Assembly: GCF_029194005.1 (NCBI RefSeq)
Contig: NZ_JARFVA010000002.1
Location: 496,001-560,000 of the forward strand
Length of the DNA stretch: 64,000 nt
Source of the DNA: Flagellimonas okinawensis
Lineage (GTDB): Bacteria; Bacteroidota; Bacteroidia; Flavobacteriales; Flavobacteriaceae
Direction of reading: 5' to 3'
A program made the position numbers and the translations under genes. Shown here piece by piece: positions 19,831 through 27,044 of the stretch; position 1 is the stretch's first letter; each line of letters begins with the position of its first letter. The notes beneath the pieces are model-generated. The model saw only the letters and a list, made by a program, of their open reading frames with translations, did no database searches and was not told the origin of the DNA.

Positions 19831-19880
19831 TGTTTTAAAACTGGACTAGTTTAATCGTCCGGAAAGTTAGGACTTTTGCA
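19818..19880. promoter_or_regulatory. Candidate MocR operator: repeated CYGGACTA half-sites
   Basis: CCGGACTA (19818) and CTGGACTA (19841) are direct repeats 23 bases apart; TCGTCCGG (19855-19862) is an inverted copy and AGGACTTT (19869) a weaker one that overlaps a GACTTTTG, -7-like, sequence. MocR regulators bind direct repeats in such divergent spaces; the assignment to this regulator is inference. Confidence 0.5.
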
Positions 19881-19925
19881 TCATATAATTAATTGATTTA
19901 AAAACACACCTTAAAGGTTTGAACA

Positions 19926-21758
19926 ATGAAGAAATCAATTCTATTTTCTGCGATTTTACTGGTCGGTGCTTTTCAGGTAAAAGCGCAACAGGACGATACG
20001 CCTGTATTGGTAGATTCGTTAAGCGAAGTAGTGGTAACCGCAAACCGAATCAACCTTCCTTTCAAGGAAAATTCAAGAACCATTAATATCATTACTTCCA
20101 ATGATATTAAAAAAAGTGCTGCTGTGAATGTGGCAGATCTGTTACAACAAGTTGCTGGTGTAGATATAAGAAGACGAGGTACCGGTGGTAGCCAAGCTGA
20201 TCTGTATATAAGAGGTGGTGGTTTTGACCAAACCTTATTATTGATAGATGGTGTTAAAATGGACGATGCGCAAACGGGACACCACACCATGAACGCAGCT
20301 TTGCCACTGGAAGTGATAGAAAGAATAGAAATTATAAAAGGTCCGGCAGCGCGGGTTTTTGGACAAAATGCATTTGCTGGCGCTATTAATATCATCACCA
20401 AGAAGGATTTGGATAATTCGGTTTCCTTAAATGTAGAAGCGGGTTCCTTTGGGCAATTAAACGGAAGTGTAACTGCTGGTGTTGATAAGGAAAACTCGAC
20501 TCATATAATCCATGTCGGAAGGATGACATCCGAAGGATATAGAAATAACTCTGATTACGATAATGGGAACTACTATTTAAAGAGTGTTTTCAATAAAAAT
20601 GCACAGCCGATACAAATGACGGCTACTTTCTTGGAGCGCAATTTTGGAGCGGAGAATTTTTATACCACCAATCCAACATTCAATGAGTACGAAGAAACCC
20701 AAAACAGTCTTTTGGCGTTTTCTACCACCTTTAAGAACAACAAACTAAAAATACAGCCAAGAATCTATTGGAAACGTAATCAAGACTTGTTTCTATTGAG
20801 ACGAAATGATCCTGGTTTTTATAGGAACATGCATATTTCCAACAAGATTGGCGTAGAAACCAATGCCTCTTATGCCTCTAAATTGGGAATTACAGGATTT
20901 GGGGTAGAGCTTTCTCAAATCTATCTAAGAAGCAATAACCTAGGTAGCCGAAGCCGTTTCATGTCCAATGTGTTTTTAGAACATCGTTTTAGTATAGCGG
21001 ACAACAAATTGGATATTACCCCAGGTGTGGCGCTGACTTACTTTTCAGACTTTAAGTTGAGAGCATTCCCTGGATTGGATATTGGGTATAACCTGACCAA
21101 TACTTTTAAAGTATATGGTAATATTGGCTATACCTACCGCATACCGACTTATACGGATTTGTACTATAACGACCCAGTTACCAGTGGTAACACAGATTTG
21201 GAACCAGAAGAAGCTTTTGCGCAGGAATTGGGCTTAAAGTATACTACTCCTGAATTTAATGCCAGCGTTGCTGTTTTTAATAGGGATGCAGACAATCTAA
21301 TCGATTTTATTAGAAACGATGTTTCTGAAGATGTATTTACGGCTACAAACATTACAGAAGTAAATACCAAAGGTTTGGAGTTGGATGCTGCTTATAATTT
21401 TAAGTTCAAAGGCTTTACGCAAACCTTAAGTGTAGGCTATGCGTTTTTGGATGACAATATTTTAGACCAAAACGAAGAATTGTCCCGTTACTCTTTAAAT
21501 ACATTGAAACATCAATATACTACGCGCTTAAGTACCCAATTGTTTAAAAATGTACGTCAGAATATTATTTATAAGTATGCAGAACGTACTACGGGACAAA
21601 CATATAATGTTTGGGATGCATCATTGGCCATTAAAGTAAAAAAGGCTGAGTTTACCATTACTGCAAATAATATTTTCGATGCAGATTACATAGAGTCTGG
21701 CTTTATACCTATGCCGCCGAGTAATGTATTATTTGGTTTGCGATATAGTTTTAAATAG
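19926..21758 (+). CDS. BtuB-like TonB-dependent receptor
   Basis: A 610-residue outer membrane receptor of the small, vitamin-receptor (BtuB-like) class. It has a signal peptide (ending FQVKAQ), a TonB-box-like DSLSEVVVTANR, a plug (LLQQVAGVDIRRRG, DLYIRGGGFDQTLLLIDGV, RIEIIKGPAARVFGQNAFAGAINIIT) and a beta barrel ending in LRYSFK. There is no CarboxypepD_reg domain. It is divergent from the MocR-like regulator, which probably controls it. No cobalamin riboswitch fits in the short upstream region, so a B12 substrate is not supported; a vitamin B6-like or amine ligand is possible. Confidence 0.88.
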   Translation: MKKSILFSAILLVGAFQVKAQQDDTPVLVDSLSEVVVTANRINLPFKENSRTINIITSNDIKKSAAVNVADLLQQVAGVDIRRRGTGGSQADLYIRGGGFDQTLLLIDGVKMDDAQTGHHTMNAALPLEVIERIEIIKGPAARVFGQNAFAGAINIITKKDLDNSVSLNVEAGSFGQLNGSVTAGVDKENSTHIIHVGRMTSEGYRNNSDYDNGNYYLKSVFNKNAQPIQMTATFLERNFGAENFYTTNPTFNEYEETQNSLLAFSTTFKNNKLKIQPRIYWKRNQDLFLLRRNDPGFYRNMHISNKIGVETNASYASKLGITGFGVELSQIYLRSNNLGSRSRFMSNVFLEHRFSIADNKLDITPGVALTYFSDFKLRAFPGLDIGYNLTNTFKVYGNIGYTYRIPTYTDLYYNDPVTSGNTDLEPEEAFAQELGLKYTTPEFNASVAVFNRDADNLIDFIRNDVSEDVFTATNITEVNTKGLELDAAYNFKFKGFTQTLSVGYAFLDDNILDQNEELSRYSLNTLKHQYTTRLSTQLFKNVRQNIIYKYAERTTGQTYNVWDASLAIKVKKAEFTITANNIFDADYIESGFIPMPPSNVLFGLRYSFK

Positions 21759-21836
21759 AATGAAAACGGAGTAGCCACTGGGAAAGGCAAATTGGTGCCC
21801 AAATAGTAGTTTTCAAAACGTTTTATTAATTTAGCT

Positions 21837-21863
21837 GTTTCAAATTCCTTGAAATTTTGAAAC
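21837..21863 (+). promoter_or_regulatory. Inverted repeat spanning the TTG start of the cupin gene
   Basis: GTTTCAAATT and AATTTTGAAAC are inverted with a six-base spacer. The right arm contains the proposed TTG start codon (21857), so the hairpin would hide the start in the mRNA. Confidence 0.4.
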
Positions 21864-22726
21864 TGAATCTTGAACAGATACCTCGGGAGAAAACCCTGAC
21901 CAAACAGGCATTTATCCATAAATATTTCAAGCCCCAAAAGCCCGTAGTCATTGAGCGCTTTATTGAGGATTGGCCAGCCTATTCCAAATGGGACCTGGAT
22001 TACATGAAAGAAATTGCAGGGGACAAGGAAGTGCCACTTTACGATGATCGACCGGTAAAGCATGATGAAGGCTTCAATGAACCGCATGCCAAAATGAAGA
22101 TGGCCGACTATGTCGAGCTCTTAAAAAGCGGTCCTACCAAATACCGGATTTTCCTTTGGAACATTTTAAAGGAAGTTCCCGAACTGCAAAAGGATTTTTC
22201 ATACCCGGATTTTGGTCTTCGCTTAATGAAGGGGCTTCCCATGCTCTTTTTTGGCGGACAGGATTCGCACACCTTTATGCACTACGACATTGATTTGGCC
22301 AATATTTTCCATTTTCATTTTGAGGGTAAAAAACAATGTATTCTGTTTTCGCAGGATGAGACCAAGTTCTTGTATAAAATTCCGCATTCGCTGATAACAA
22401 GAGAGGATATTGATTTTGCAGACCCTGATTTGGAAAAATGGCCCGCCCTTTCAAAAGCCAAAGGGCACATTACCCATTTGGAACATGGAAATGTGCTTTA
22501 TATTCCAGAAGGTTATTGGCATCACATGAAGTACATCACACCTGGGTTTTCCATGAGTTTACGAGCGATTGCCCGTAAACCTAAAAATCTTGGAAAAGCA
22601 GTTTACAACATTTTTGTGATGCGGCATTTTGATAACCTGATGCGTAGACTGAAAGGCCAAGAATGGATTGATTGGAAAAATGAAAAGGCTGTGGAACGGA
22701 CACAGAGACTATGGCCACAGGATTGA
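21857..22726 (+). CDS. Cupin-like (JmjC/FIH-type) Fe(II)/2-oxoglutarate dioxygenase-like protein
   Basis: A 289-residue cytoplasmic protein of the cupin_8 group. The iron triad is visible: H142-x-D144 in FMHYDIDLAN and H222 (or H223) in EGYWHHMKY, as in factor-inhibiting-HIF and tRNA or peptide hydroxylases. The start is TTG; the next in-frame ATG is about 50 residues later and would remove the conserved N-terminal strand IPREKTLTKQAFIHKYF. It is 98 bases after the receptor gene and convergent with recX. Its substrate is unknown. Confidence 0.8.
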   Translation: MKLNLEQIPREKTLTKQAFIHKYFKPQKPVVIERFIEDWPAYSKWDLDYMKEIAGDKEVPLYDDRPVKHDEGFNEPHAKMKMADYVELLKSGPTKYRIFLWNILKEVPELQKDFSYPDFGLRLMKGLPMLFFGGQDSHTFMHYDIDLANIFHFHFEGKKQCILFSQDETKFLYKIPHSLITREDIDFADPDLEKWPALSKAKGHITHLEHGNVLYIPEGYWHHMKYITPGFSMSLRAIARKPKNLGKAVYNIFVMRHFDNLMRRLKGQEWIDWKNEKAVERTQRLWPQD

Positions 22727-22728
22727 TG

Positions 22729-23202
22729 TTATTTAATTAGTTGGTTCACTTTTTCATATACCAAATGACTCTCCCAACCGCGGTAGAGCAAATAGTCCGC
22801 TAATTTTTTCTTTCTTTTTAAATTATTGGTCTCCTTTATTTGATCCAGCCGTTTTCTGGCAAGCTCATCTAATGTTTCCAAGTATGCCTCCTCCGGTATT
22901 TCGGAAAGTGCACTTTTGATATTGAAAGCAGATATATCCCTAAATTTTAATTCTCTCACAATACGGTTCGATCCCCACTTTTTTATGTTGAACTTTCCTC
23001 TTGCAAATGCTTTTGCAAACCGTTCCTCGTTAAGATAATTTTCTTGTATAAGGTGACCCAGGATTTGGTCGATTGCCTCAGGAATCATCCGCATTTCCCT
23101 TAGTTTTTCAACCACCTCTTTATGGCAACGCTCTTGGTAGGCACAATAGTTTTCCATCTTTTTGGTGGCTTCCGCAAGGGTATAACTTTTAGTGTGGTTC
23201 AT
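22729..23202 (-). CDS. recX: RecX-family regulator of RecA
   Basis: RecX binds RecA filaments and limits recombination. The 157-residue protein consists of three-helix repeats typical of RecX: ENYCAYQERCHKEVVEKL, LIQENYLNEERFAKAFARGKF, KWGSNRIVRELKFRDIS and the final LADYLLYRGWESHLVYEKVNQL. The ATG at 23202 is preferred: further upstream in-frame ATGs lie in the rng terminator region, and a perfect -7 box ends four bases before 23202, so the mRNA may be leaderless. It is convergent with the cupin gene (2-base gap). Confidence 0.88.
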   Translation of the reverse strand: MNHTKSYTLAEATKKMENYCAYQERCHKEVVEKLREMRMIPEAIDQILGHLIQENYLNEERFAKAFARGKFNIKKWGSNRIVRELKFRDISAFNIKSALSEIPEEAYLETLDELARKRLDQIKETNNLKRKKKLADYLLYRGWESHLVYEKVNQLIK

Positions 23203-23206
23203 ATCC

Positions 23207-23214
23207 CAAATGTA
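23207..23214 (-). promoter_or_regulatory. -7 box TACATTTG for recX
   Basis: Exact TAnnTTTG on the minus strand, ending four bases before the recX ATG. Confidence 0.5.
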
Positions 23215-23222
23215 CATAAAAC

Positions 23223-23251
23223 AAAAAAGCGACCCCATCTCTGGAGTCGCT
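23223..23251 (-). terminator. Intrinsic terminator of rng
   Basis: On the minus strand AGCGACTCCA...TGGGGTCGCT forms a hairpin (one mismatch) followed by six T, six bases after the rng stop. Confidence 0.85.
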
Positions 23252-23256
23252 TCTTA

Positions 23257-24807
23257 TTAGGGTCTTATTGTTTTGCCTTCTTTGTCCTTAAAACGATATT
23301 CAAGGTACTTATAGGCATCCCTGGGTTGTATTTTAACCCATTTCTTATAGGTTTTAAACCATTTGGAACGAATGGAAGGAAATCCTTTGGTCAGGTATGC
23401 CGCAATAAATGGGTGTATATTTAATACAACTCCATTGTTTTTGCGTTCTGGTTTAAGGATTCGCTCTAAATCTGCTTGGATCTTGTCGATCAAAACAATG
23501 GGAGCTTCCACTTCGGCTCCCGAAACGTTCGGGTTTTCCTCACTGGTCTTGATATTCATTTCGGGACGTACGCGTTGTCGTGTAATTTGAACCAGGCCAA
23601 ATTTACTTGGCGGCAAAATTTTGTGTTTTGCCCTGTCGTCCTTCATTTCATCCCTTAGGTGGTCAAACAACTTACGTCTGTGGTCACCTTTGGTCATATC
23701 AATAAAATCCACTACAATGATTCCTCCCATATCGCGCAGTCGTAATTGCCTTGCAATTTCCGTTGCTGCCAATAGGTTGACTTCGAGTGCGGTATCTTCT
23801 TGGTTTTTTGCCTTGTTGGAACGGTTACCACTGTTTACATCTATTACGTGTAAAGCTTCGGTATGTTCGATAACAAGGTAAGCCCCTCGGCTCATGGATG
23901 CTGTTCGGCCAAAAGAAGTCTTGATTTGACGTTCTATCCCAAATTTTTCAAAAATAGGGGCCGAACCGGTGTACAACTTTACAATGGATTCTTTTTGTGG
24001 TGCAATTTCATGCAAATAATCCTTGATTTGGTTGTAGAGTGTTTCTTCATCAACATGAATTCCGGTAAAGGAATCGTTGAATACATCCCTAAGGATGGAT
24101 GATGCCCTGTTCAATTCCACCAATACTTTGGATGGATGGGGCGCTTTGTGCAATTTTTTGCACATGTTTGTCCATTTGGAAAACAAGTTCTGAAGATCTT
24201 TGTCCAGTTCTGCAACCTTTTTGCCTTCTGCTACGGTACGTATAATTACACCAAATCCTTTGGGCTTAATACTTTTTACAAGTCTGATAAGTCTGTCCTT
24301 TTCTTCTTTGCTCGCTATTTTTTGGGATACCGAGACTCTATCGGAAAAAGGTACCATGACCAAAAATCGCCCGGCTATTGAAAGTTCGGAGCTTATTCTG
24401 GGTCCCTTGGTTGATATAGGTTCTTTTACTATTTGTACCAGTAGTGACTGATTGGCCTTCAACACATCGTTGATGCTGCCATTCTTGTCAATGTCTTTTT
24501 CAAACGGAAAATTTCTAAGGGAATAATCTTTAAGCTTCCCTGTTCTAGCTTGTTTAATGAATTTCAACATGGAGGACAGTTGCGGGCCCAGGTCGTGATA
24601 GTGCAGGAACGCATCTTTTTCATAACCAACATTGACAAATGCTGCATTTAGGCCTGTAACGGGTTTTCTTATCTTGGCTAGGAAGATATCCCCTACGGAA
24701 AAGTTGTTATTGTCCTCTTCCTTGTGTAATTCTACTAATTTTCCATCTTTTAATAAGGCAAAATCGACTGCATCAGGAGTAGATCTTACGATTAATTCTC
24801 TATTCAC
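23257..24807 (-). CDS. rng: Ribonuclease E/G family endoribonuclease
   Basis: This enzyme processes rRNA and decays mRNA. The 516-residue protein has an S1 RNA-binding domain near residues 38-125 (SVGDIFLAKIRKPVTGLNAAFVNVGYEKDAFLHY), followed by the RNase H-like and 5'-sensor region. Catalytic aspartates correspond to D323 (HVIDVNSG) and D367 (IVVDFIDM). The zinc-link CPxCxG of E. coli RNase E/G is replaced by NPNVSG, so the tetramer-bridging cysteines are absent. It lies downstream of HU and a 29-residue basic gene, but a terminator hairpin separates them. No C-terminal degradosome scaffold is present. Confidence 0.95.
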   Translation of the reverse strand: MNRELIVRSTPDAVDFALLKDGKLVELHKEEDNNNFSVGDIFLAKIRKPVTGLNAAFVNVGYEKDAFLHYHDLGPQLSSMLKFIKQARTGKLKDYSLRNFPFEKDIDKNGSINDVLKANQSLLVQIVKEPISTKGPRISSELSIAGRFLVMVPFSDRVSVSQKIASKEEKDRLIRLVKSIKPKGFGVIIRTVAEGKKVAELDKDLQNLFSKWTNMCKKLHKAPHPSKVLVELNRASSILRDVFNDSFTGIHVDEETLYNQIKDYLHEIAPQKESIVKLYTGSAPIFEKFGIERQIKTSFGRTASMSRGAYLVIEHTEALHVIDVNSGNRSNKAKNQEDTALEVNLLAATEIARQLRLRDMGGIIVVDFIDMTKGDHRRKLFDHLRDEMKDDRAKHKILPPSKFGLVQITRQRVRPEMNIKTSEENPNVSGAEVEAPIVLIDKIQADLERILKPERKNNGVVLNIHPFIAAYLTKGFPSIRSKWFKTYKKWVKIQPRDAYKYLEYRFKDKEGKTIRP

Positions 24808-24821
24808 CTGAATCGATTTTT

Positions 24822-24890
24822 ATTTATCCCACATGAATTTTGGGATAAATGATTAAACAATATATAGTATCGGTTATTTTTCGAACCGAT
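24822..24890 (-). promoter_or_regulatory. Two stem-loops in the rng leader
   Basis: ATTTATCCCA (24822-24831) pairs with TGGGATAAAT (24841-24850), and ATCGGTT (24869-24875) pairs with AACCGAT (24884-24890). Both are perfect. They lie just upstream of the rng start and could be targets for RNase E/G autoregulation, as known for E. coli rne. Confidence 0.5.
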
Positions 24891-24940
24891 TGAAATTCGT
24901 TTCTTGAATCTCTATGTCAAAGAACGTGATAGGGTAAAAC

Positions 24941-24969
24941 GAAAAAGTAGTTGAAACAACTACTTTTTC
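24941..24969 (-). terminator. Intrinsic terminator of the small basic gene
   Basis: GAAAAAGTAGTTG and CAACTACTTTTTC are perfect 13-base arms with a three-base loop; on the minus strand the stem contains the stop codon of the small basic gene and ends in a T run. Confidence 0.8.
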
Positions 24970-25049
24970 TTGTGTCGGTTAGCTCTTCTGCGCTTCTTAC
25001 GCTTGTGCGTAGCTACCTTATGTCTTTTTCTTTTCTTTCCACTCGGCAT
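24960..25049 (-). CDS. 29-residue, highly basic protein (probable ribosome-associated protein)
   Basis: The ORF reads MPSGKKRKRHKVATHKRKKR followed by RRANRHKKK. About two thirds of the residues are Lys, Arg or His, the composition of a small ribosomal protein. Near-identical short proteins are, to my knowledge, kept beside HU and rng across Flavobacteria. It lies 29 bases after HU on the same strand and its stop codon is in a perfect terminator stem, which marks it as a real gene. It may correspond to one of the extra small large-subunit proteins reported for Flavobacterium ribosomes, but I cannot confirm which. Confidence 0.85.
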   Translation of the reverse strand: MPSGKKRKRHKVATHKRKKRRRANRHKKK

Positions 25050-25078
25050 ATGCTCTTGCTTTAGTGTTGTTAATTATA

Positions 25079-25369
25079 TTATTTTACTTGTACATTAGTC
25101 TTTACGCCTTCCACAAAAACTTTGGCTGGCTTGAATGCAGGAATATTGTGTGCAGGAATTTTAATGGTAGTGTTCTTAGAGATATTTCTACCGGTTTTTT
25201 CTGCTCTGGTCTTGATGATAAAGCTACCAAAACCTCTTAAATAAACATTATCACCATTCTCCAAGGATGATTTTACCTCTTCCATAAAGGATTCCACTGT
25301 CGCTTGCACATCTCCTTTTTCAATACCTAGTTTCTCCGAGATCCTAGTTACAATATCTGCTTTCGTCAT
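25079..25369 (-). CDS. HU/IHF-family DNA-binding protein
   Basis: A 96-residue nucleoid protein. The helical dimer region MTKADIVTRISEKLGIEKGDVQATVESFMEEV is followed by VYLRGFGSFIIKTRAEKTGRN and the arm with IPAHNIPAFKPAK, which contains the intercalating proline motif of HU/IHF. It binds and bends DNA. It is upstream of the small basic gene and rng on the same strand and has an exact -7 box. Whether it works as a homodimer (HU) or heterodimer (IHF-like) cannot be told from sequence. Confidence 0.95.
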   Translation of the reverse strand: MTKADIVTRISEKLGIEKGDVQATVESFMEEVKSSLENGDNVYLRGFGSFIIKTRAEKTGRNISKNTTIKIPAHNIPAFKPAKVFVEGVKTNVQVK

Positions 25370-25404
25370 TTTGTATTATTAATTTTCTAATTTTTTTCGG
25401 CTTG

Positions 25405-25412
25405 CAAATATA
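25405..25412 (-). promoter_or_regulatory. -7 box TATATTTG for the HU gene
   Basis: Exact TAnnTTTG on the minus strand, about 35 bases upstream of the HU start. Confidence 0.6.
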
Positions 25413-25466
25413 AACATTATAATTAATCTTTCCCTTTAACCCTTTAATTTTAAGTATATAAACTGA

Positions 25467-25474
25467 TACATTTG
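25467..25474 (+). promoter_or_regulatory. -7 box TACATTTG for mutY
   Basis: Exact TAnnTTTG, 19 bases before the mutY ATG; a leader of about 15 bases results. Confidence 0.6.
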
Positions 25475-25493
25475 AGCTTTATTACTTTCTTAG

Positions 25494-26531
25494 ATGAGTT
25501 TTGCCCCTAAAATCCTGAATTGGTACTACGAACATCAGCGTAATCTCCCTTGGAGGGAAACACGTGATCCCTATAAAGTTTGGCTGTCGGAAATTATTCT
25601 GCAACAGACCCGTGTTGCCCAGGGAATGCCTTATTATTTAAGGTTTGTGGAAGCTTTTCCCACTGTTCATGATCTTGCCAACGCACCGGAGGAGCAAGTA
25701 CTCAAGCTGTGGCAAGGACTGGGGTACTATTCTCGTGCACGTAATTTGCACACCACAGCCAAAATGGTGGTGACTGATTTTAAAGGTGAGTTCCCAAAGA
25801 CATATAAAGAGCTAAAATCCTTAAAAGGAGTCGGCGATTATACCGCAAGCGCGATTGCATCCTTCTGTTTTGATGTGCCAGAACCTGTAGTGGACGGGAA
25901 TGTGTACCGTGTTTTGTCCAGATATTTTGGCGTGGATATACCTATTAATAGTACTCAGGGTATAAAATATTTTAAAGAACTGGCCCGAGAGGTTATGGAT
26001 GCTGAAAACATTAGGGATTACAATCAAGGAATAATGGAGTTCGGTGCCGTGCAATGTGCACCTAAAAAACCCTATTGTCTGTTGTGTCCGCTCCAAGAAA
26101 GTTGTGTGGCGCTCCAAAAGAACAAAGTGGACCAACTTCCTGTAAAGTTGAACAAGACCAAGGTGCGGAACCGATACTTTAATTATATGGTATTACTGGA
26201 TGATGATGGCAATACCGTTTTGGAACAACGGAAAGGAAAGGGTATTTGGCAGAATCTGTACCAATTCCCATTGATTGAGTCGGGGAAAATGCTTCAGGCC
26301 GAAGAATTAATGCCCTTGATGCTTAAAAAGGATGCAATTCCGGAAACAGCTTCTTTATCCTTATATAATAAGGAACCGATTGTGCACAAACTATCTCATC
26401 AACATTTGCATACACAATTTTGGATTCTAAAAACTTCTGATATCTTGGAAGAAGGAATACCATGGGAGGGAATCCGAGATTTTCCCGTGCCAGTTTTGAT
26501 AGCAGATTTTATCAAGACATTGAAAATTTAG
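25494..26531 (+). CDS. mutY: A/G-specific adenine glycosylase
   Basis: MutY removes adenine mispaired with 8-oxoguanine. The 345-residue protein has the catalytic Glu33 in LSEIILQQTRV, the helix-hairpin-helix LKGVGDYTASAIASF followed by the catalytic Asp in VVDGNVYRV, and a [4Fe-4S] cluster motif C-x6-C-x2-C-x5-C in CAPKKPYCLLCPLQESC. The C-terminal third (from about residue 225) is the NUDIX-like domain that reads 8-oxoG. It starts a plus-strand series mutY-ssb-gldE-gldD with short gaps (24, 27 and -11 bases), a common order in Flavobacteria. Confidence 0.96.
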   Translation: MSFAPKILNWYYEHQRNLPWRETRDPYKVWLSEIILQQTRVAQGMPYYLRFVEAFPTVHDLANAPEEQVLKLWQGLGYYSRARNLHTTAKMVVTDFKGEFPKTYKELKSLKGVGDYTASAIASFCFDVPEPVVDGNVYRVLSRYFGVDIPINSTQGIKYFKELAREVMDAENIRDYNQGIMEFGAVQCAPKKPYCLLCPLQESCVALQKNKVDQLPVKLNKTKVRNRYFNYMVLLDDDGNTVLEQRKGKGIWQNLYQFPLIESGKMLQAEELMPLMLKKDAIPETASLSLYNKEPIVHKLSHQHLHTQFWILKTSDILEEGIPWEGIRDFPVPVLIADFIKTLKI

Positions 26532-26555
26532 TACTTTTGATTAATTAAGAGAGTT

Positions 26556-27017
26556 ATGAGCGGAACATTGAACAAAGTAATGCTGATCGGGCATTTGGGA
26601 GACGAAGTGAAAATGCACTATTTTGAAGGCGGAAACTGTATAGGCAGATTCCCTTTGGCCACTAACGAAACCTATACCAATAGGCAAACTGGCGAAAGGG
26701 TGACCAATACGGATTGGCACAATATCGTGGTGCGCAATAAAGCCGCTGAAATCTGTGAAAAGTACCTAAGTAAAGGAGATAAGGTTTATGTGGAAGGCCG
26801 TTTAAAGAACAGGCAATGGCAAGGTGAGGACGGCAATATGAGATATACCACCGAGGTGCACGTGCATGACTTTACCTTTTTGTCCACCAAAAATGAAAGT
26901 ATGGCCAATGCACAATCATCGGGAACATCGTCCTCCAGTTACCAAGAACCTCCCAAGGCGGAAAGTCCTGCGGCACCAATAGATGATACAGAAGAGGATG
27001 ACGACCTACCATTCTAA
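26556..27017 (+). CDS. ssb: Single-stranded DNA-binding protein
   Basis: A 153-residue SSB: OB fold in residues 1-108 (LNKVMLIGHLGDEVKMHYFEGG, TDWHNIVVRNKAAEICEKYLSKGDKVYVEGRL), a Ser/Pro-rich linker and the acidic tip EEDDDLPF that recruits repair and replication proteins. It lies 24 bases after mutY, which suggests coupling of repair functions, and 27 bases before gldE. The assignment is secure. Confidence 0.96.
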   Translation: MSGTLNKVMLIGHLGDEVKMHYFEGGNCIGRFPLATNETYTNRQTGERVTNTDWHNIVVRNKAAEICEKYLSKGDKVYVEGRLKNRQWQGEDGNMRYTTEVHVHDFTFLSTKNESMANAQSSGTSSSSYQEPPKAESPAAPIDDTEEDDDLPF

Positions 27018-27044
27018 AATAAAAGACTAAAAAGCAATATTAAA

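Noticed and set aside
19926..21758. Naming the small receptor a vitamin B12 receptor (btuB)
   Set aside because: The upstream region is only 95 bases and has no cobalamin riboswitch; no cobalamin genes are near.
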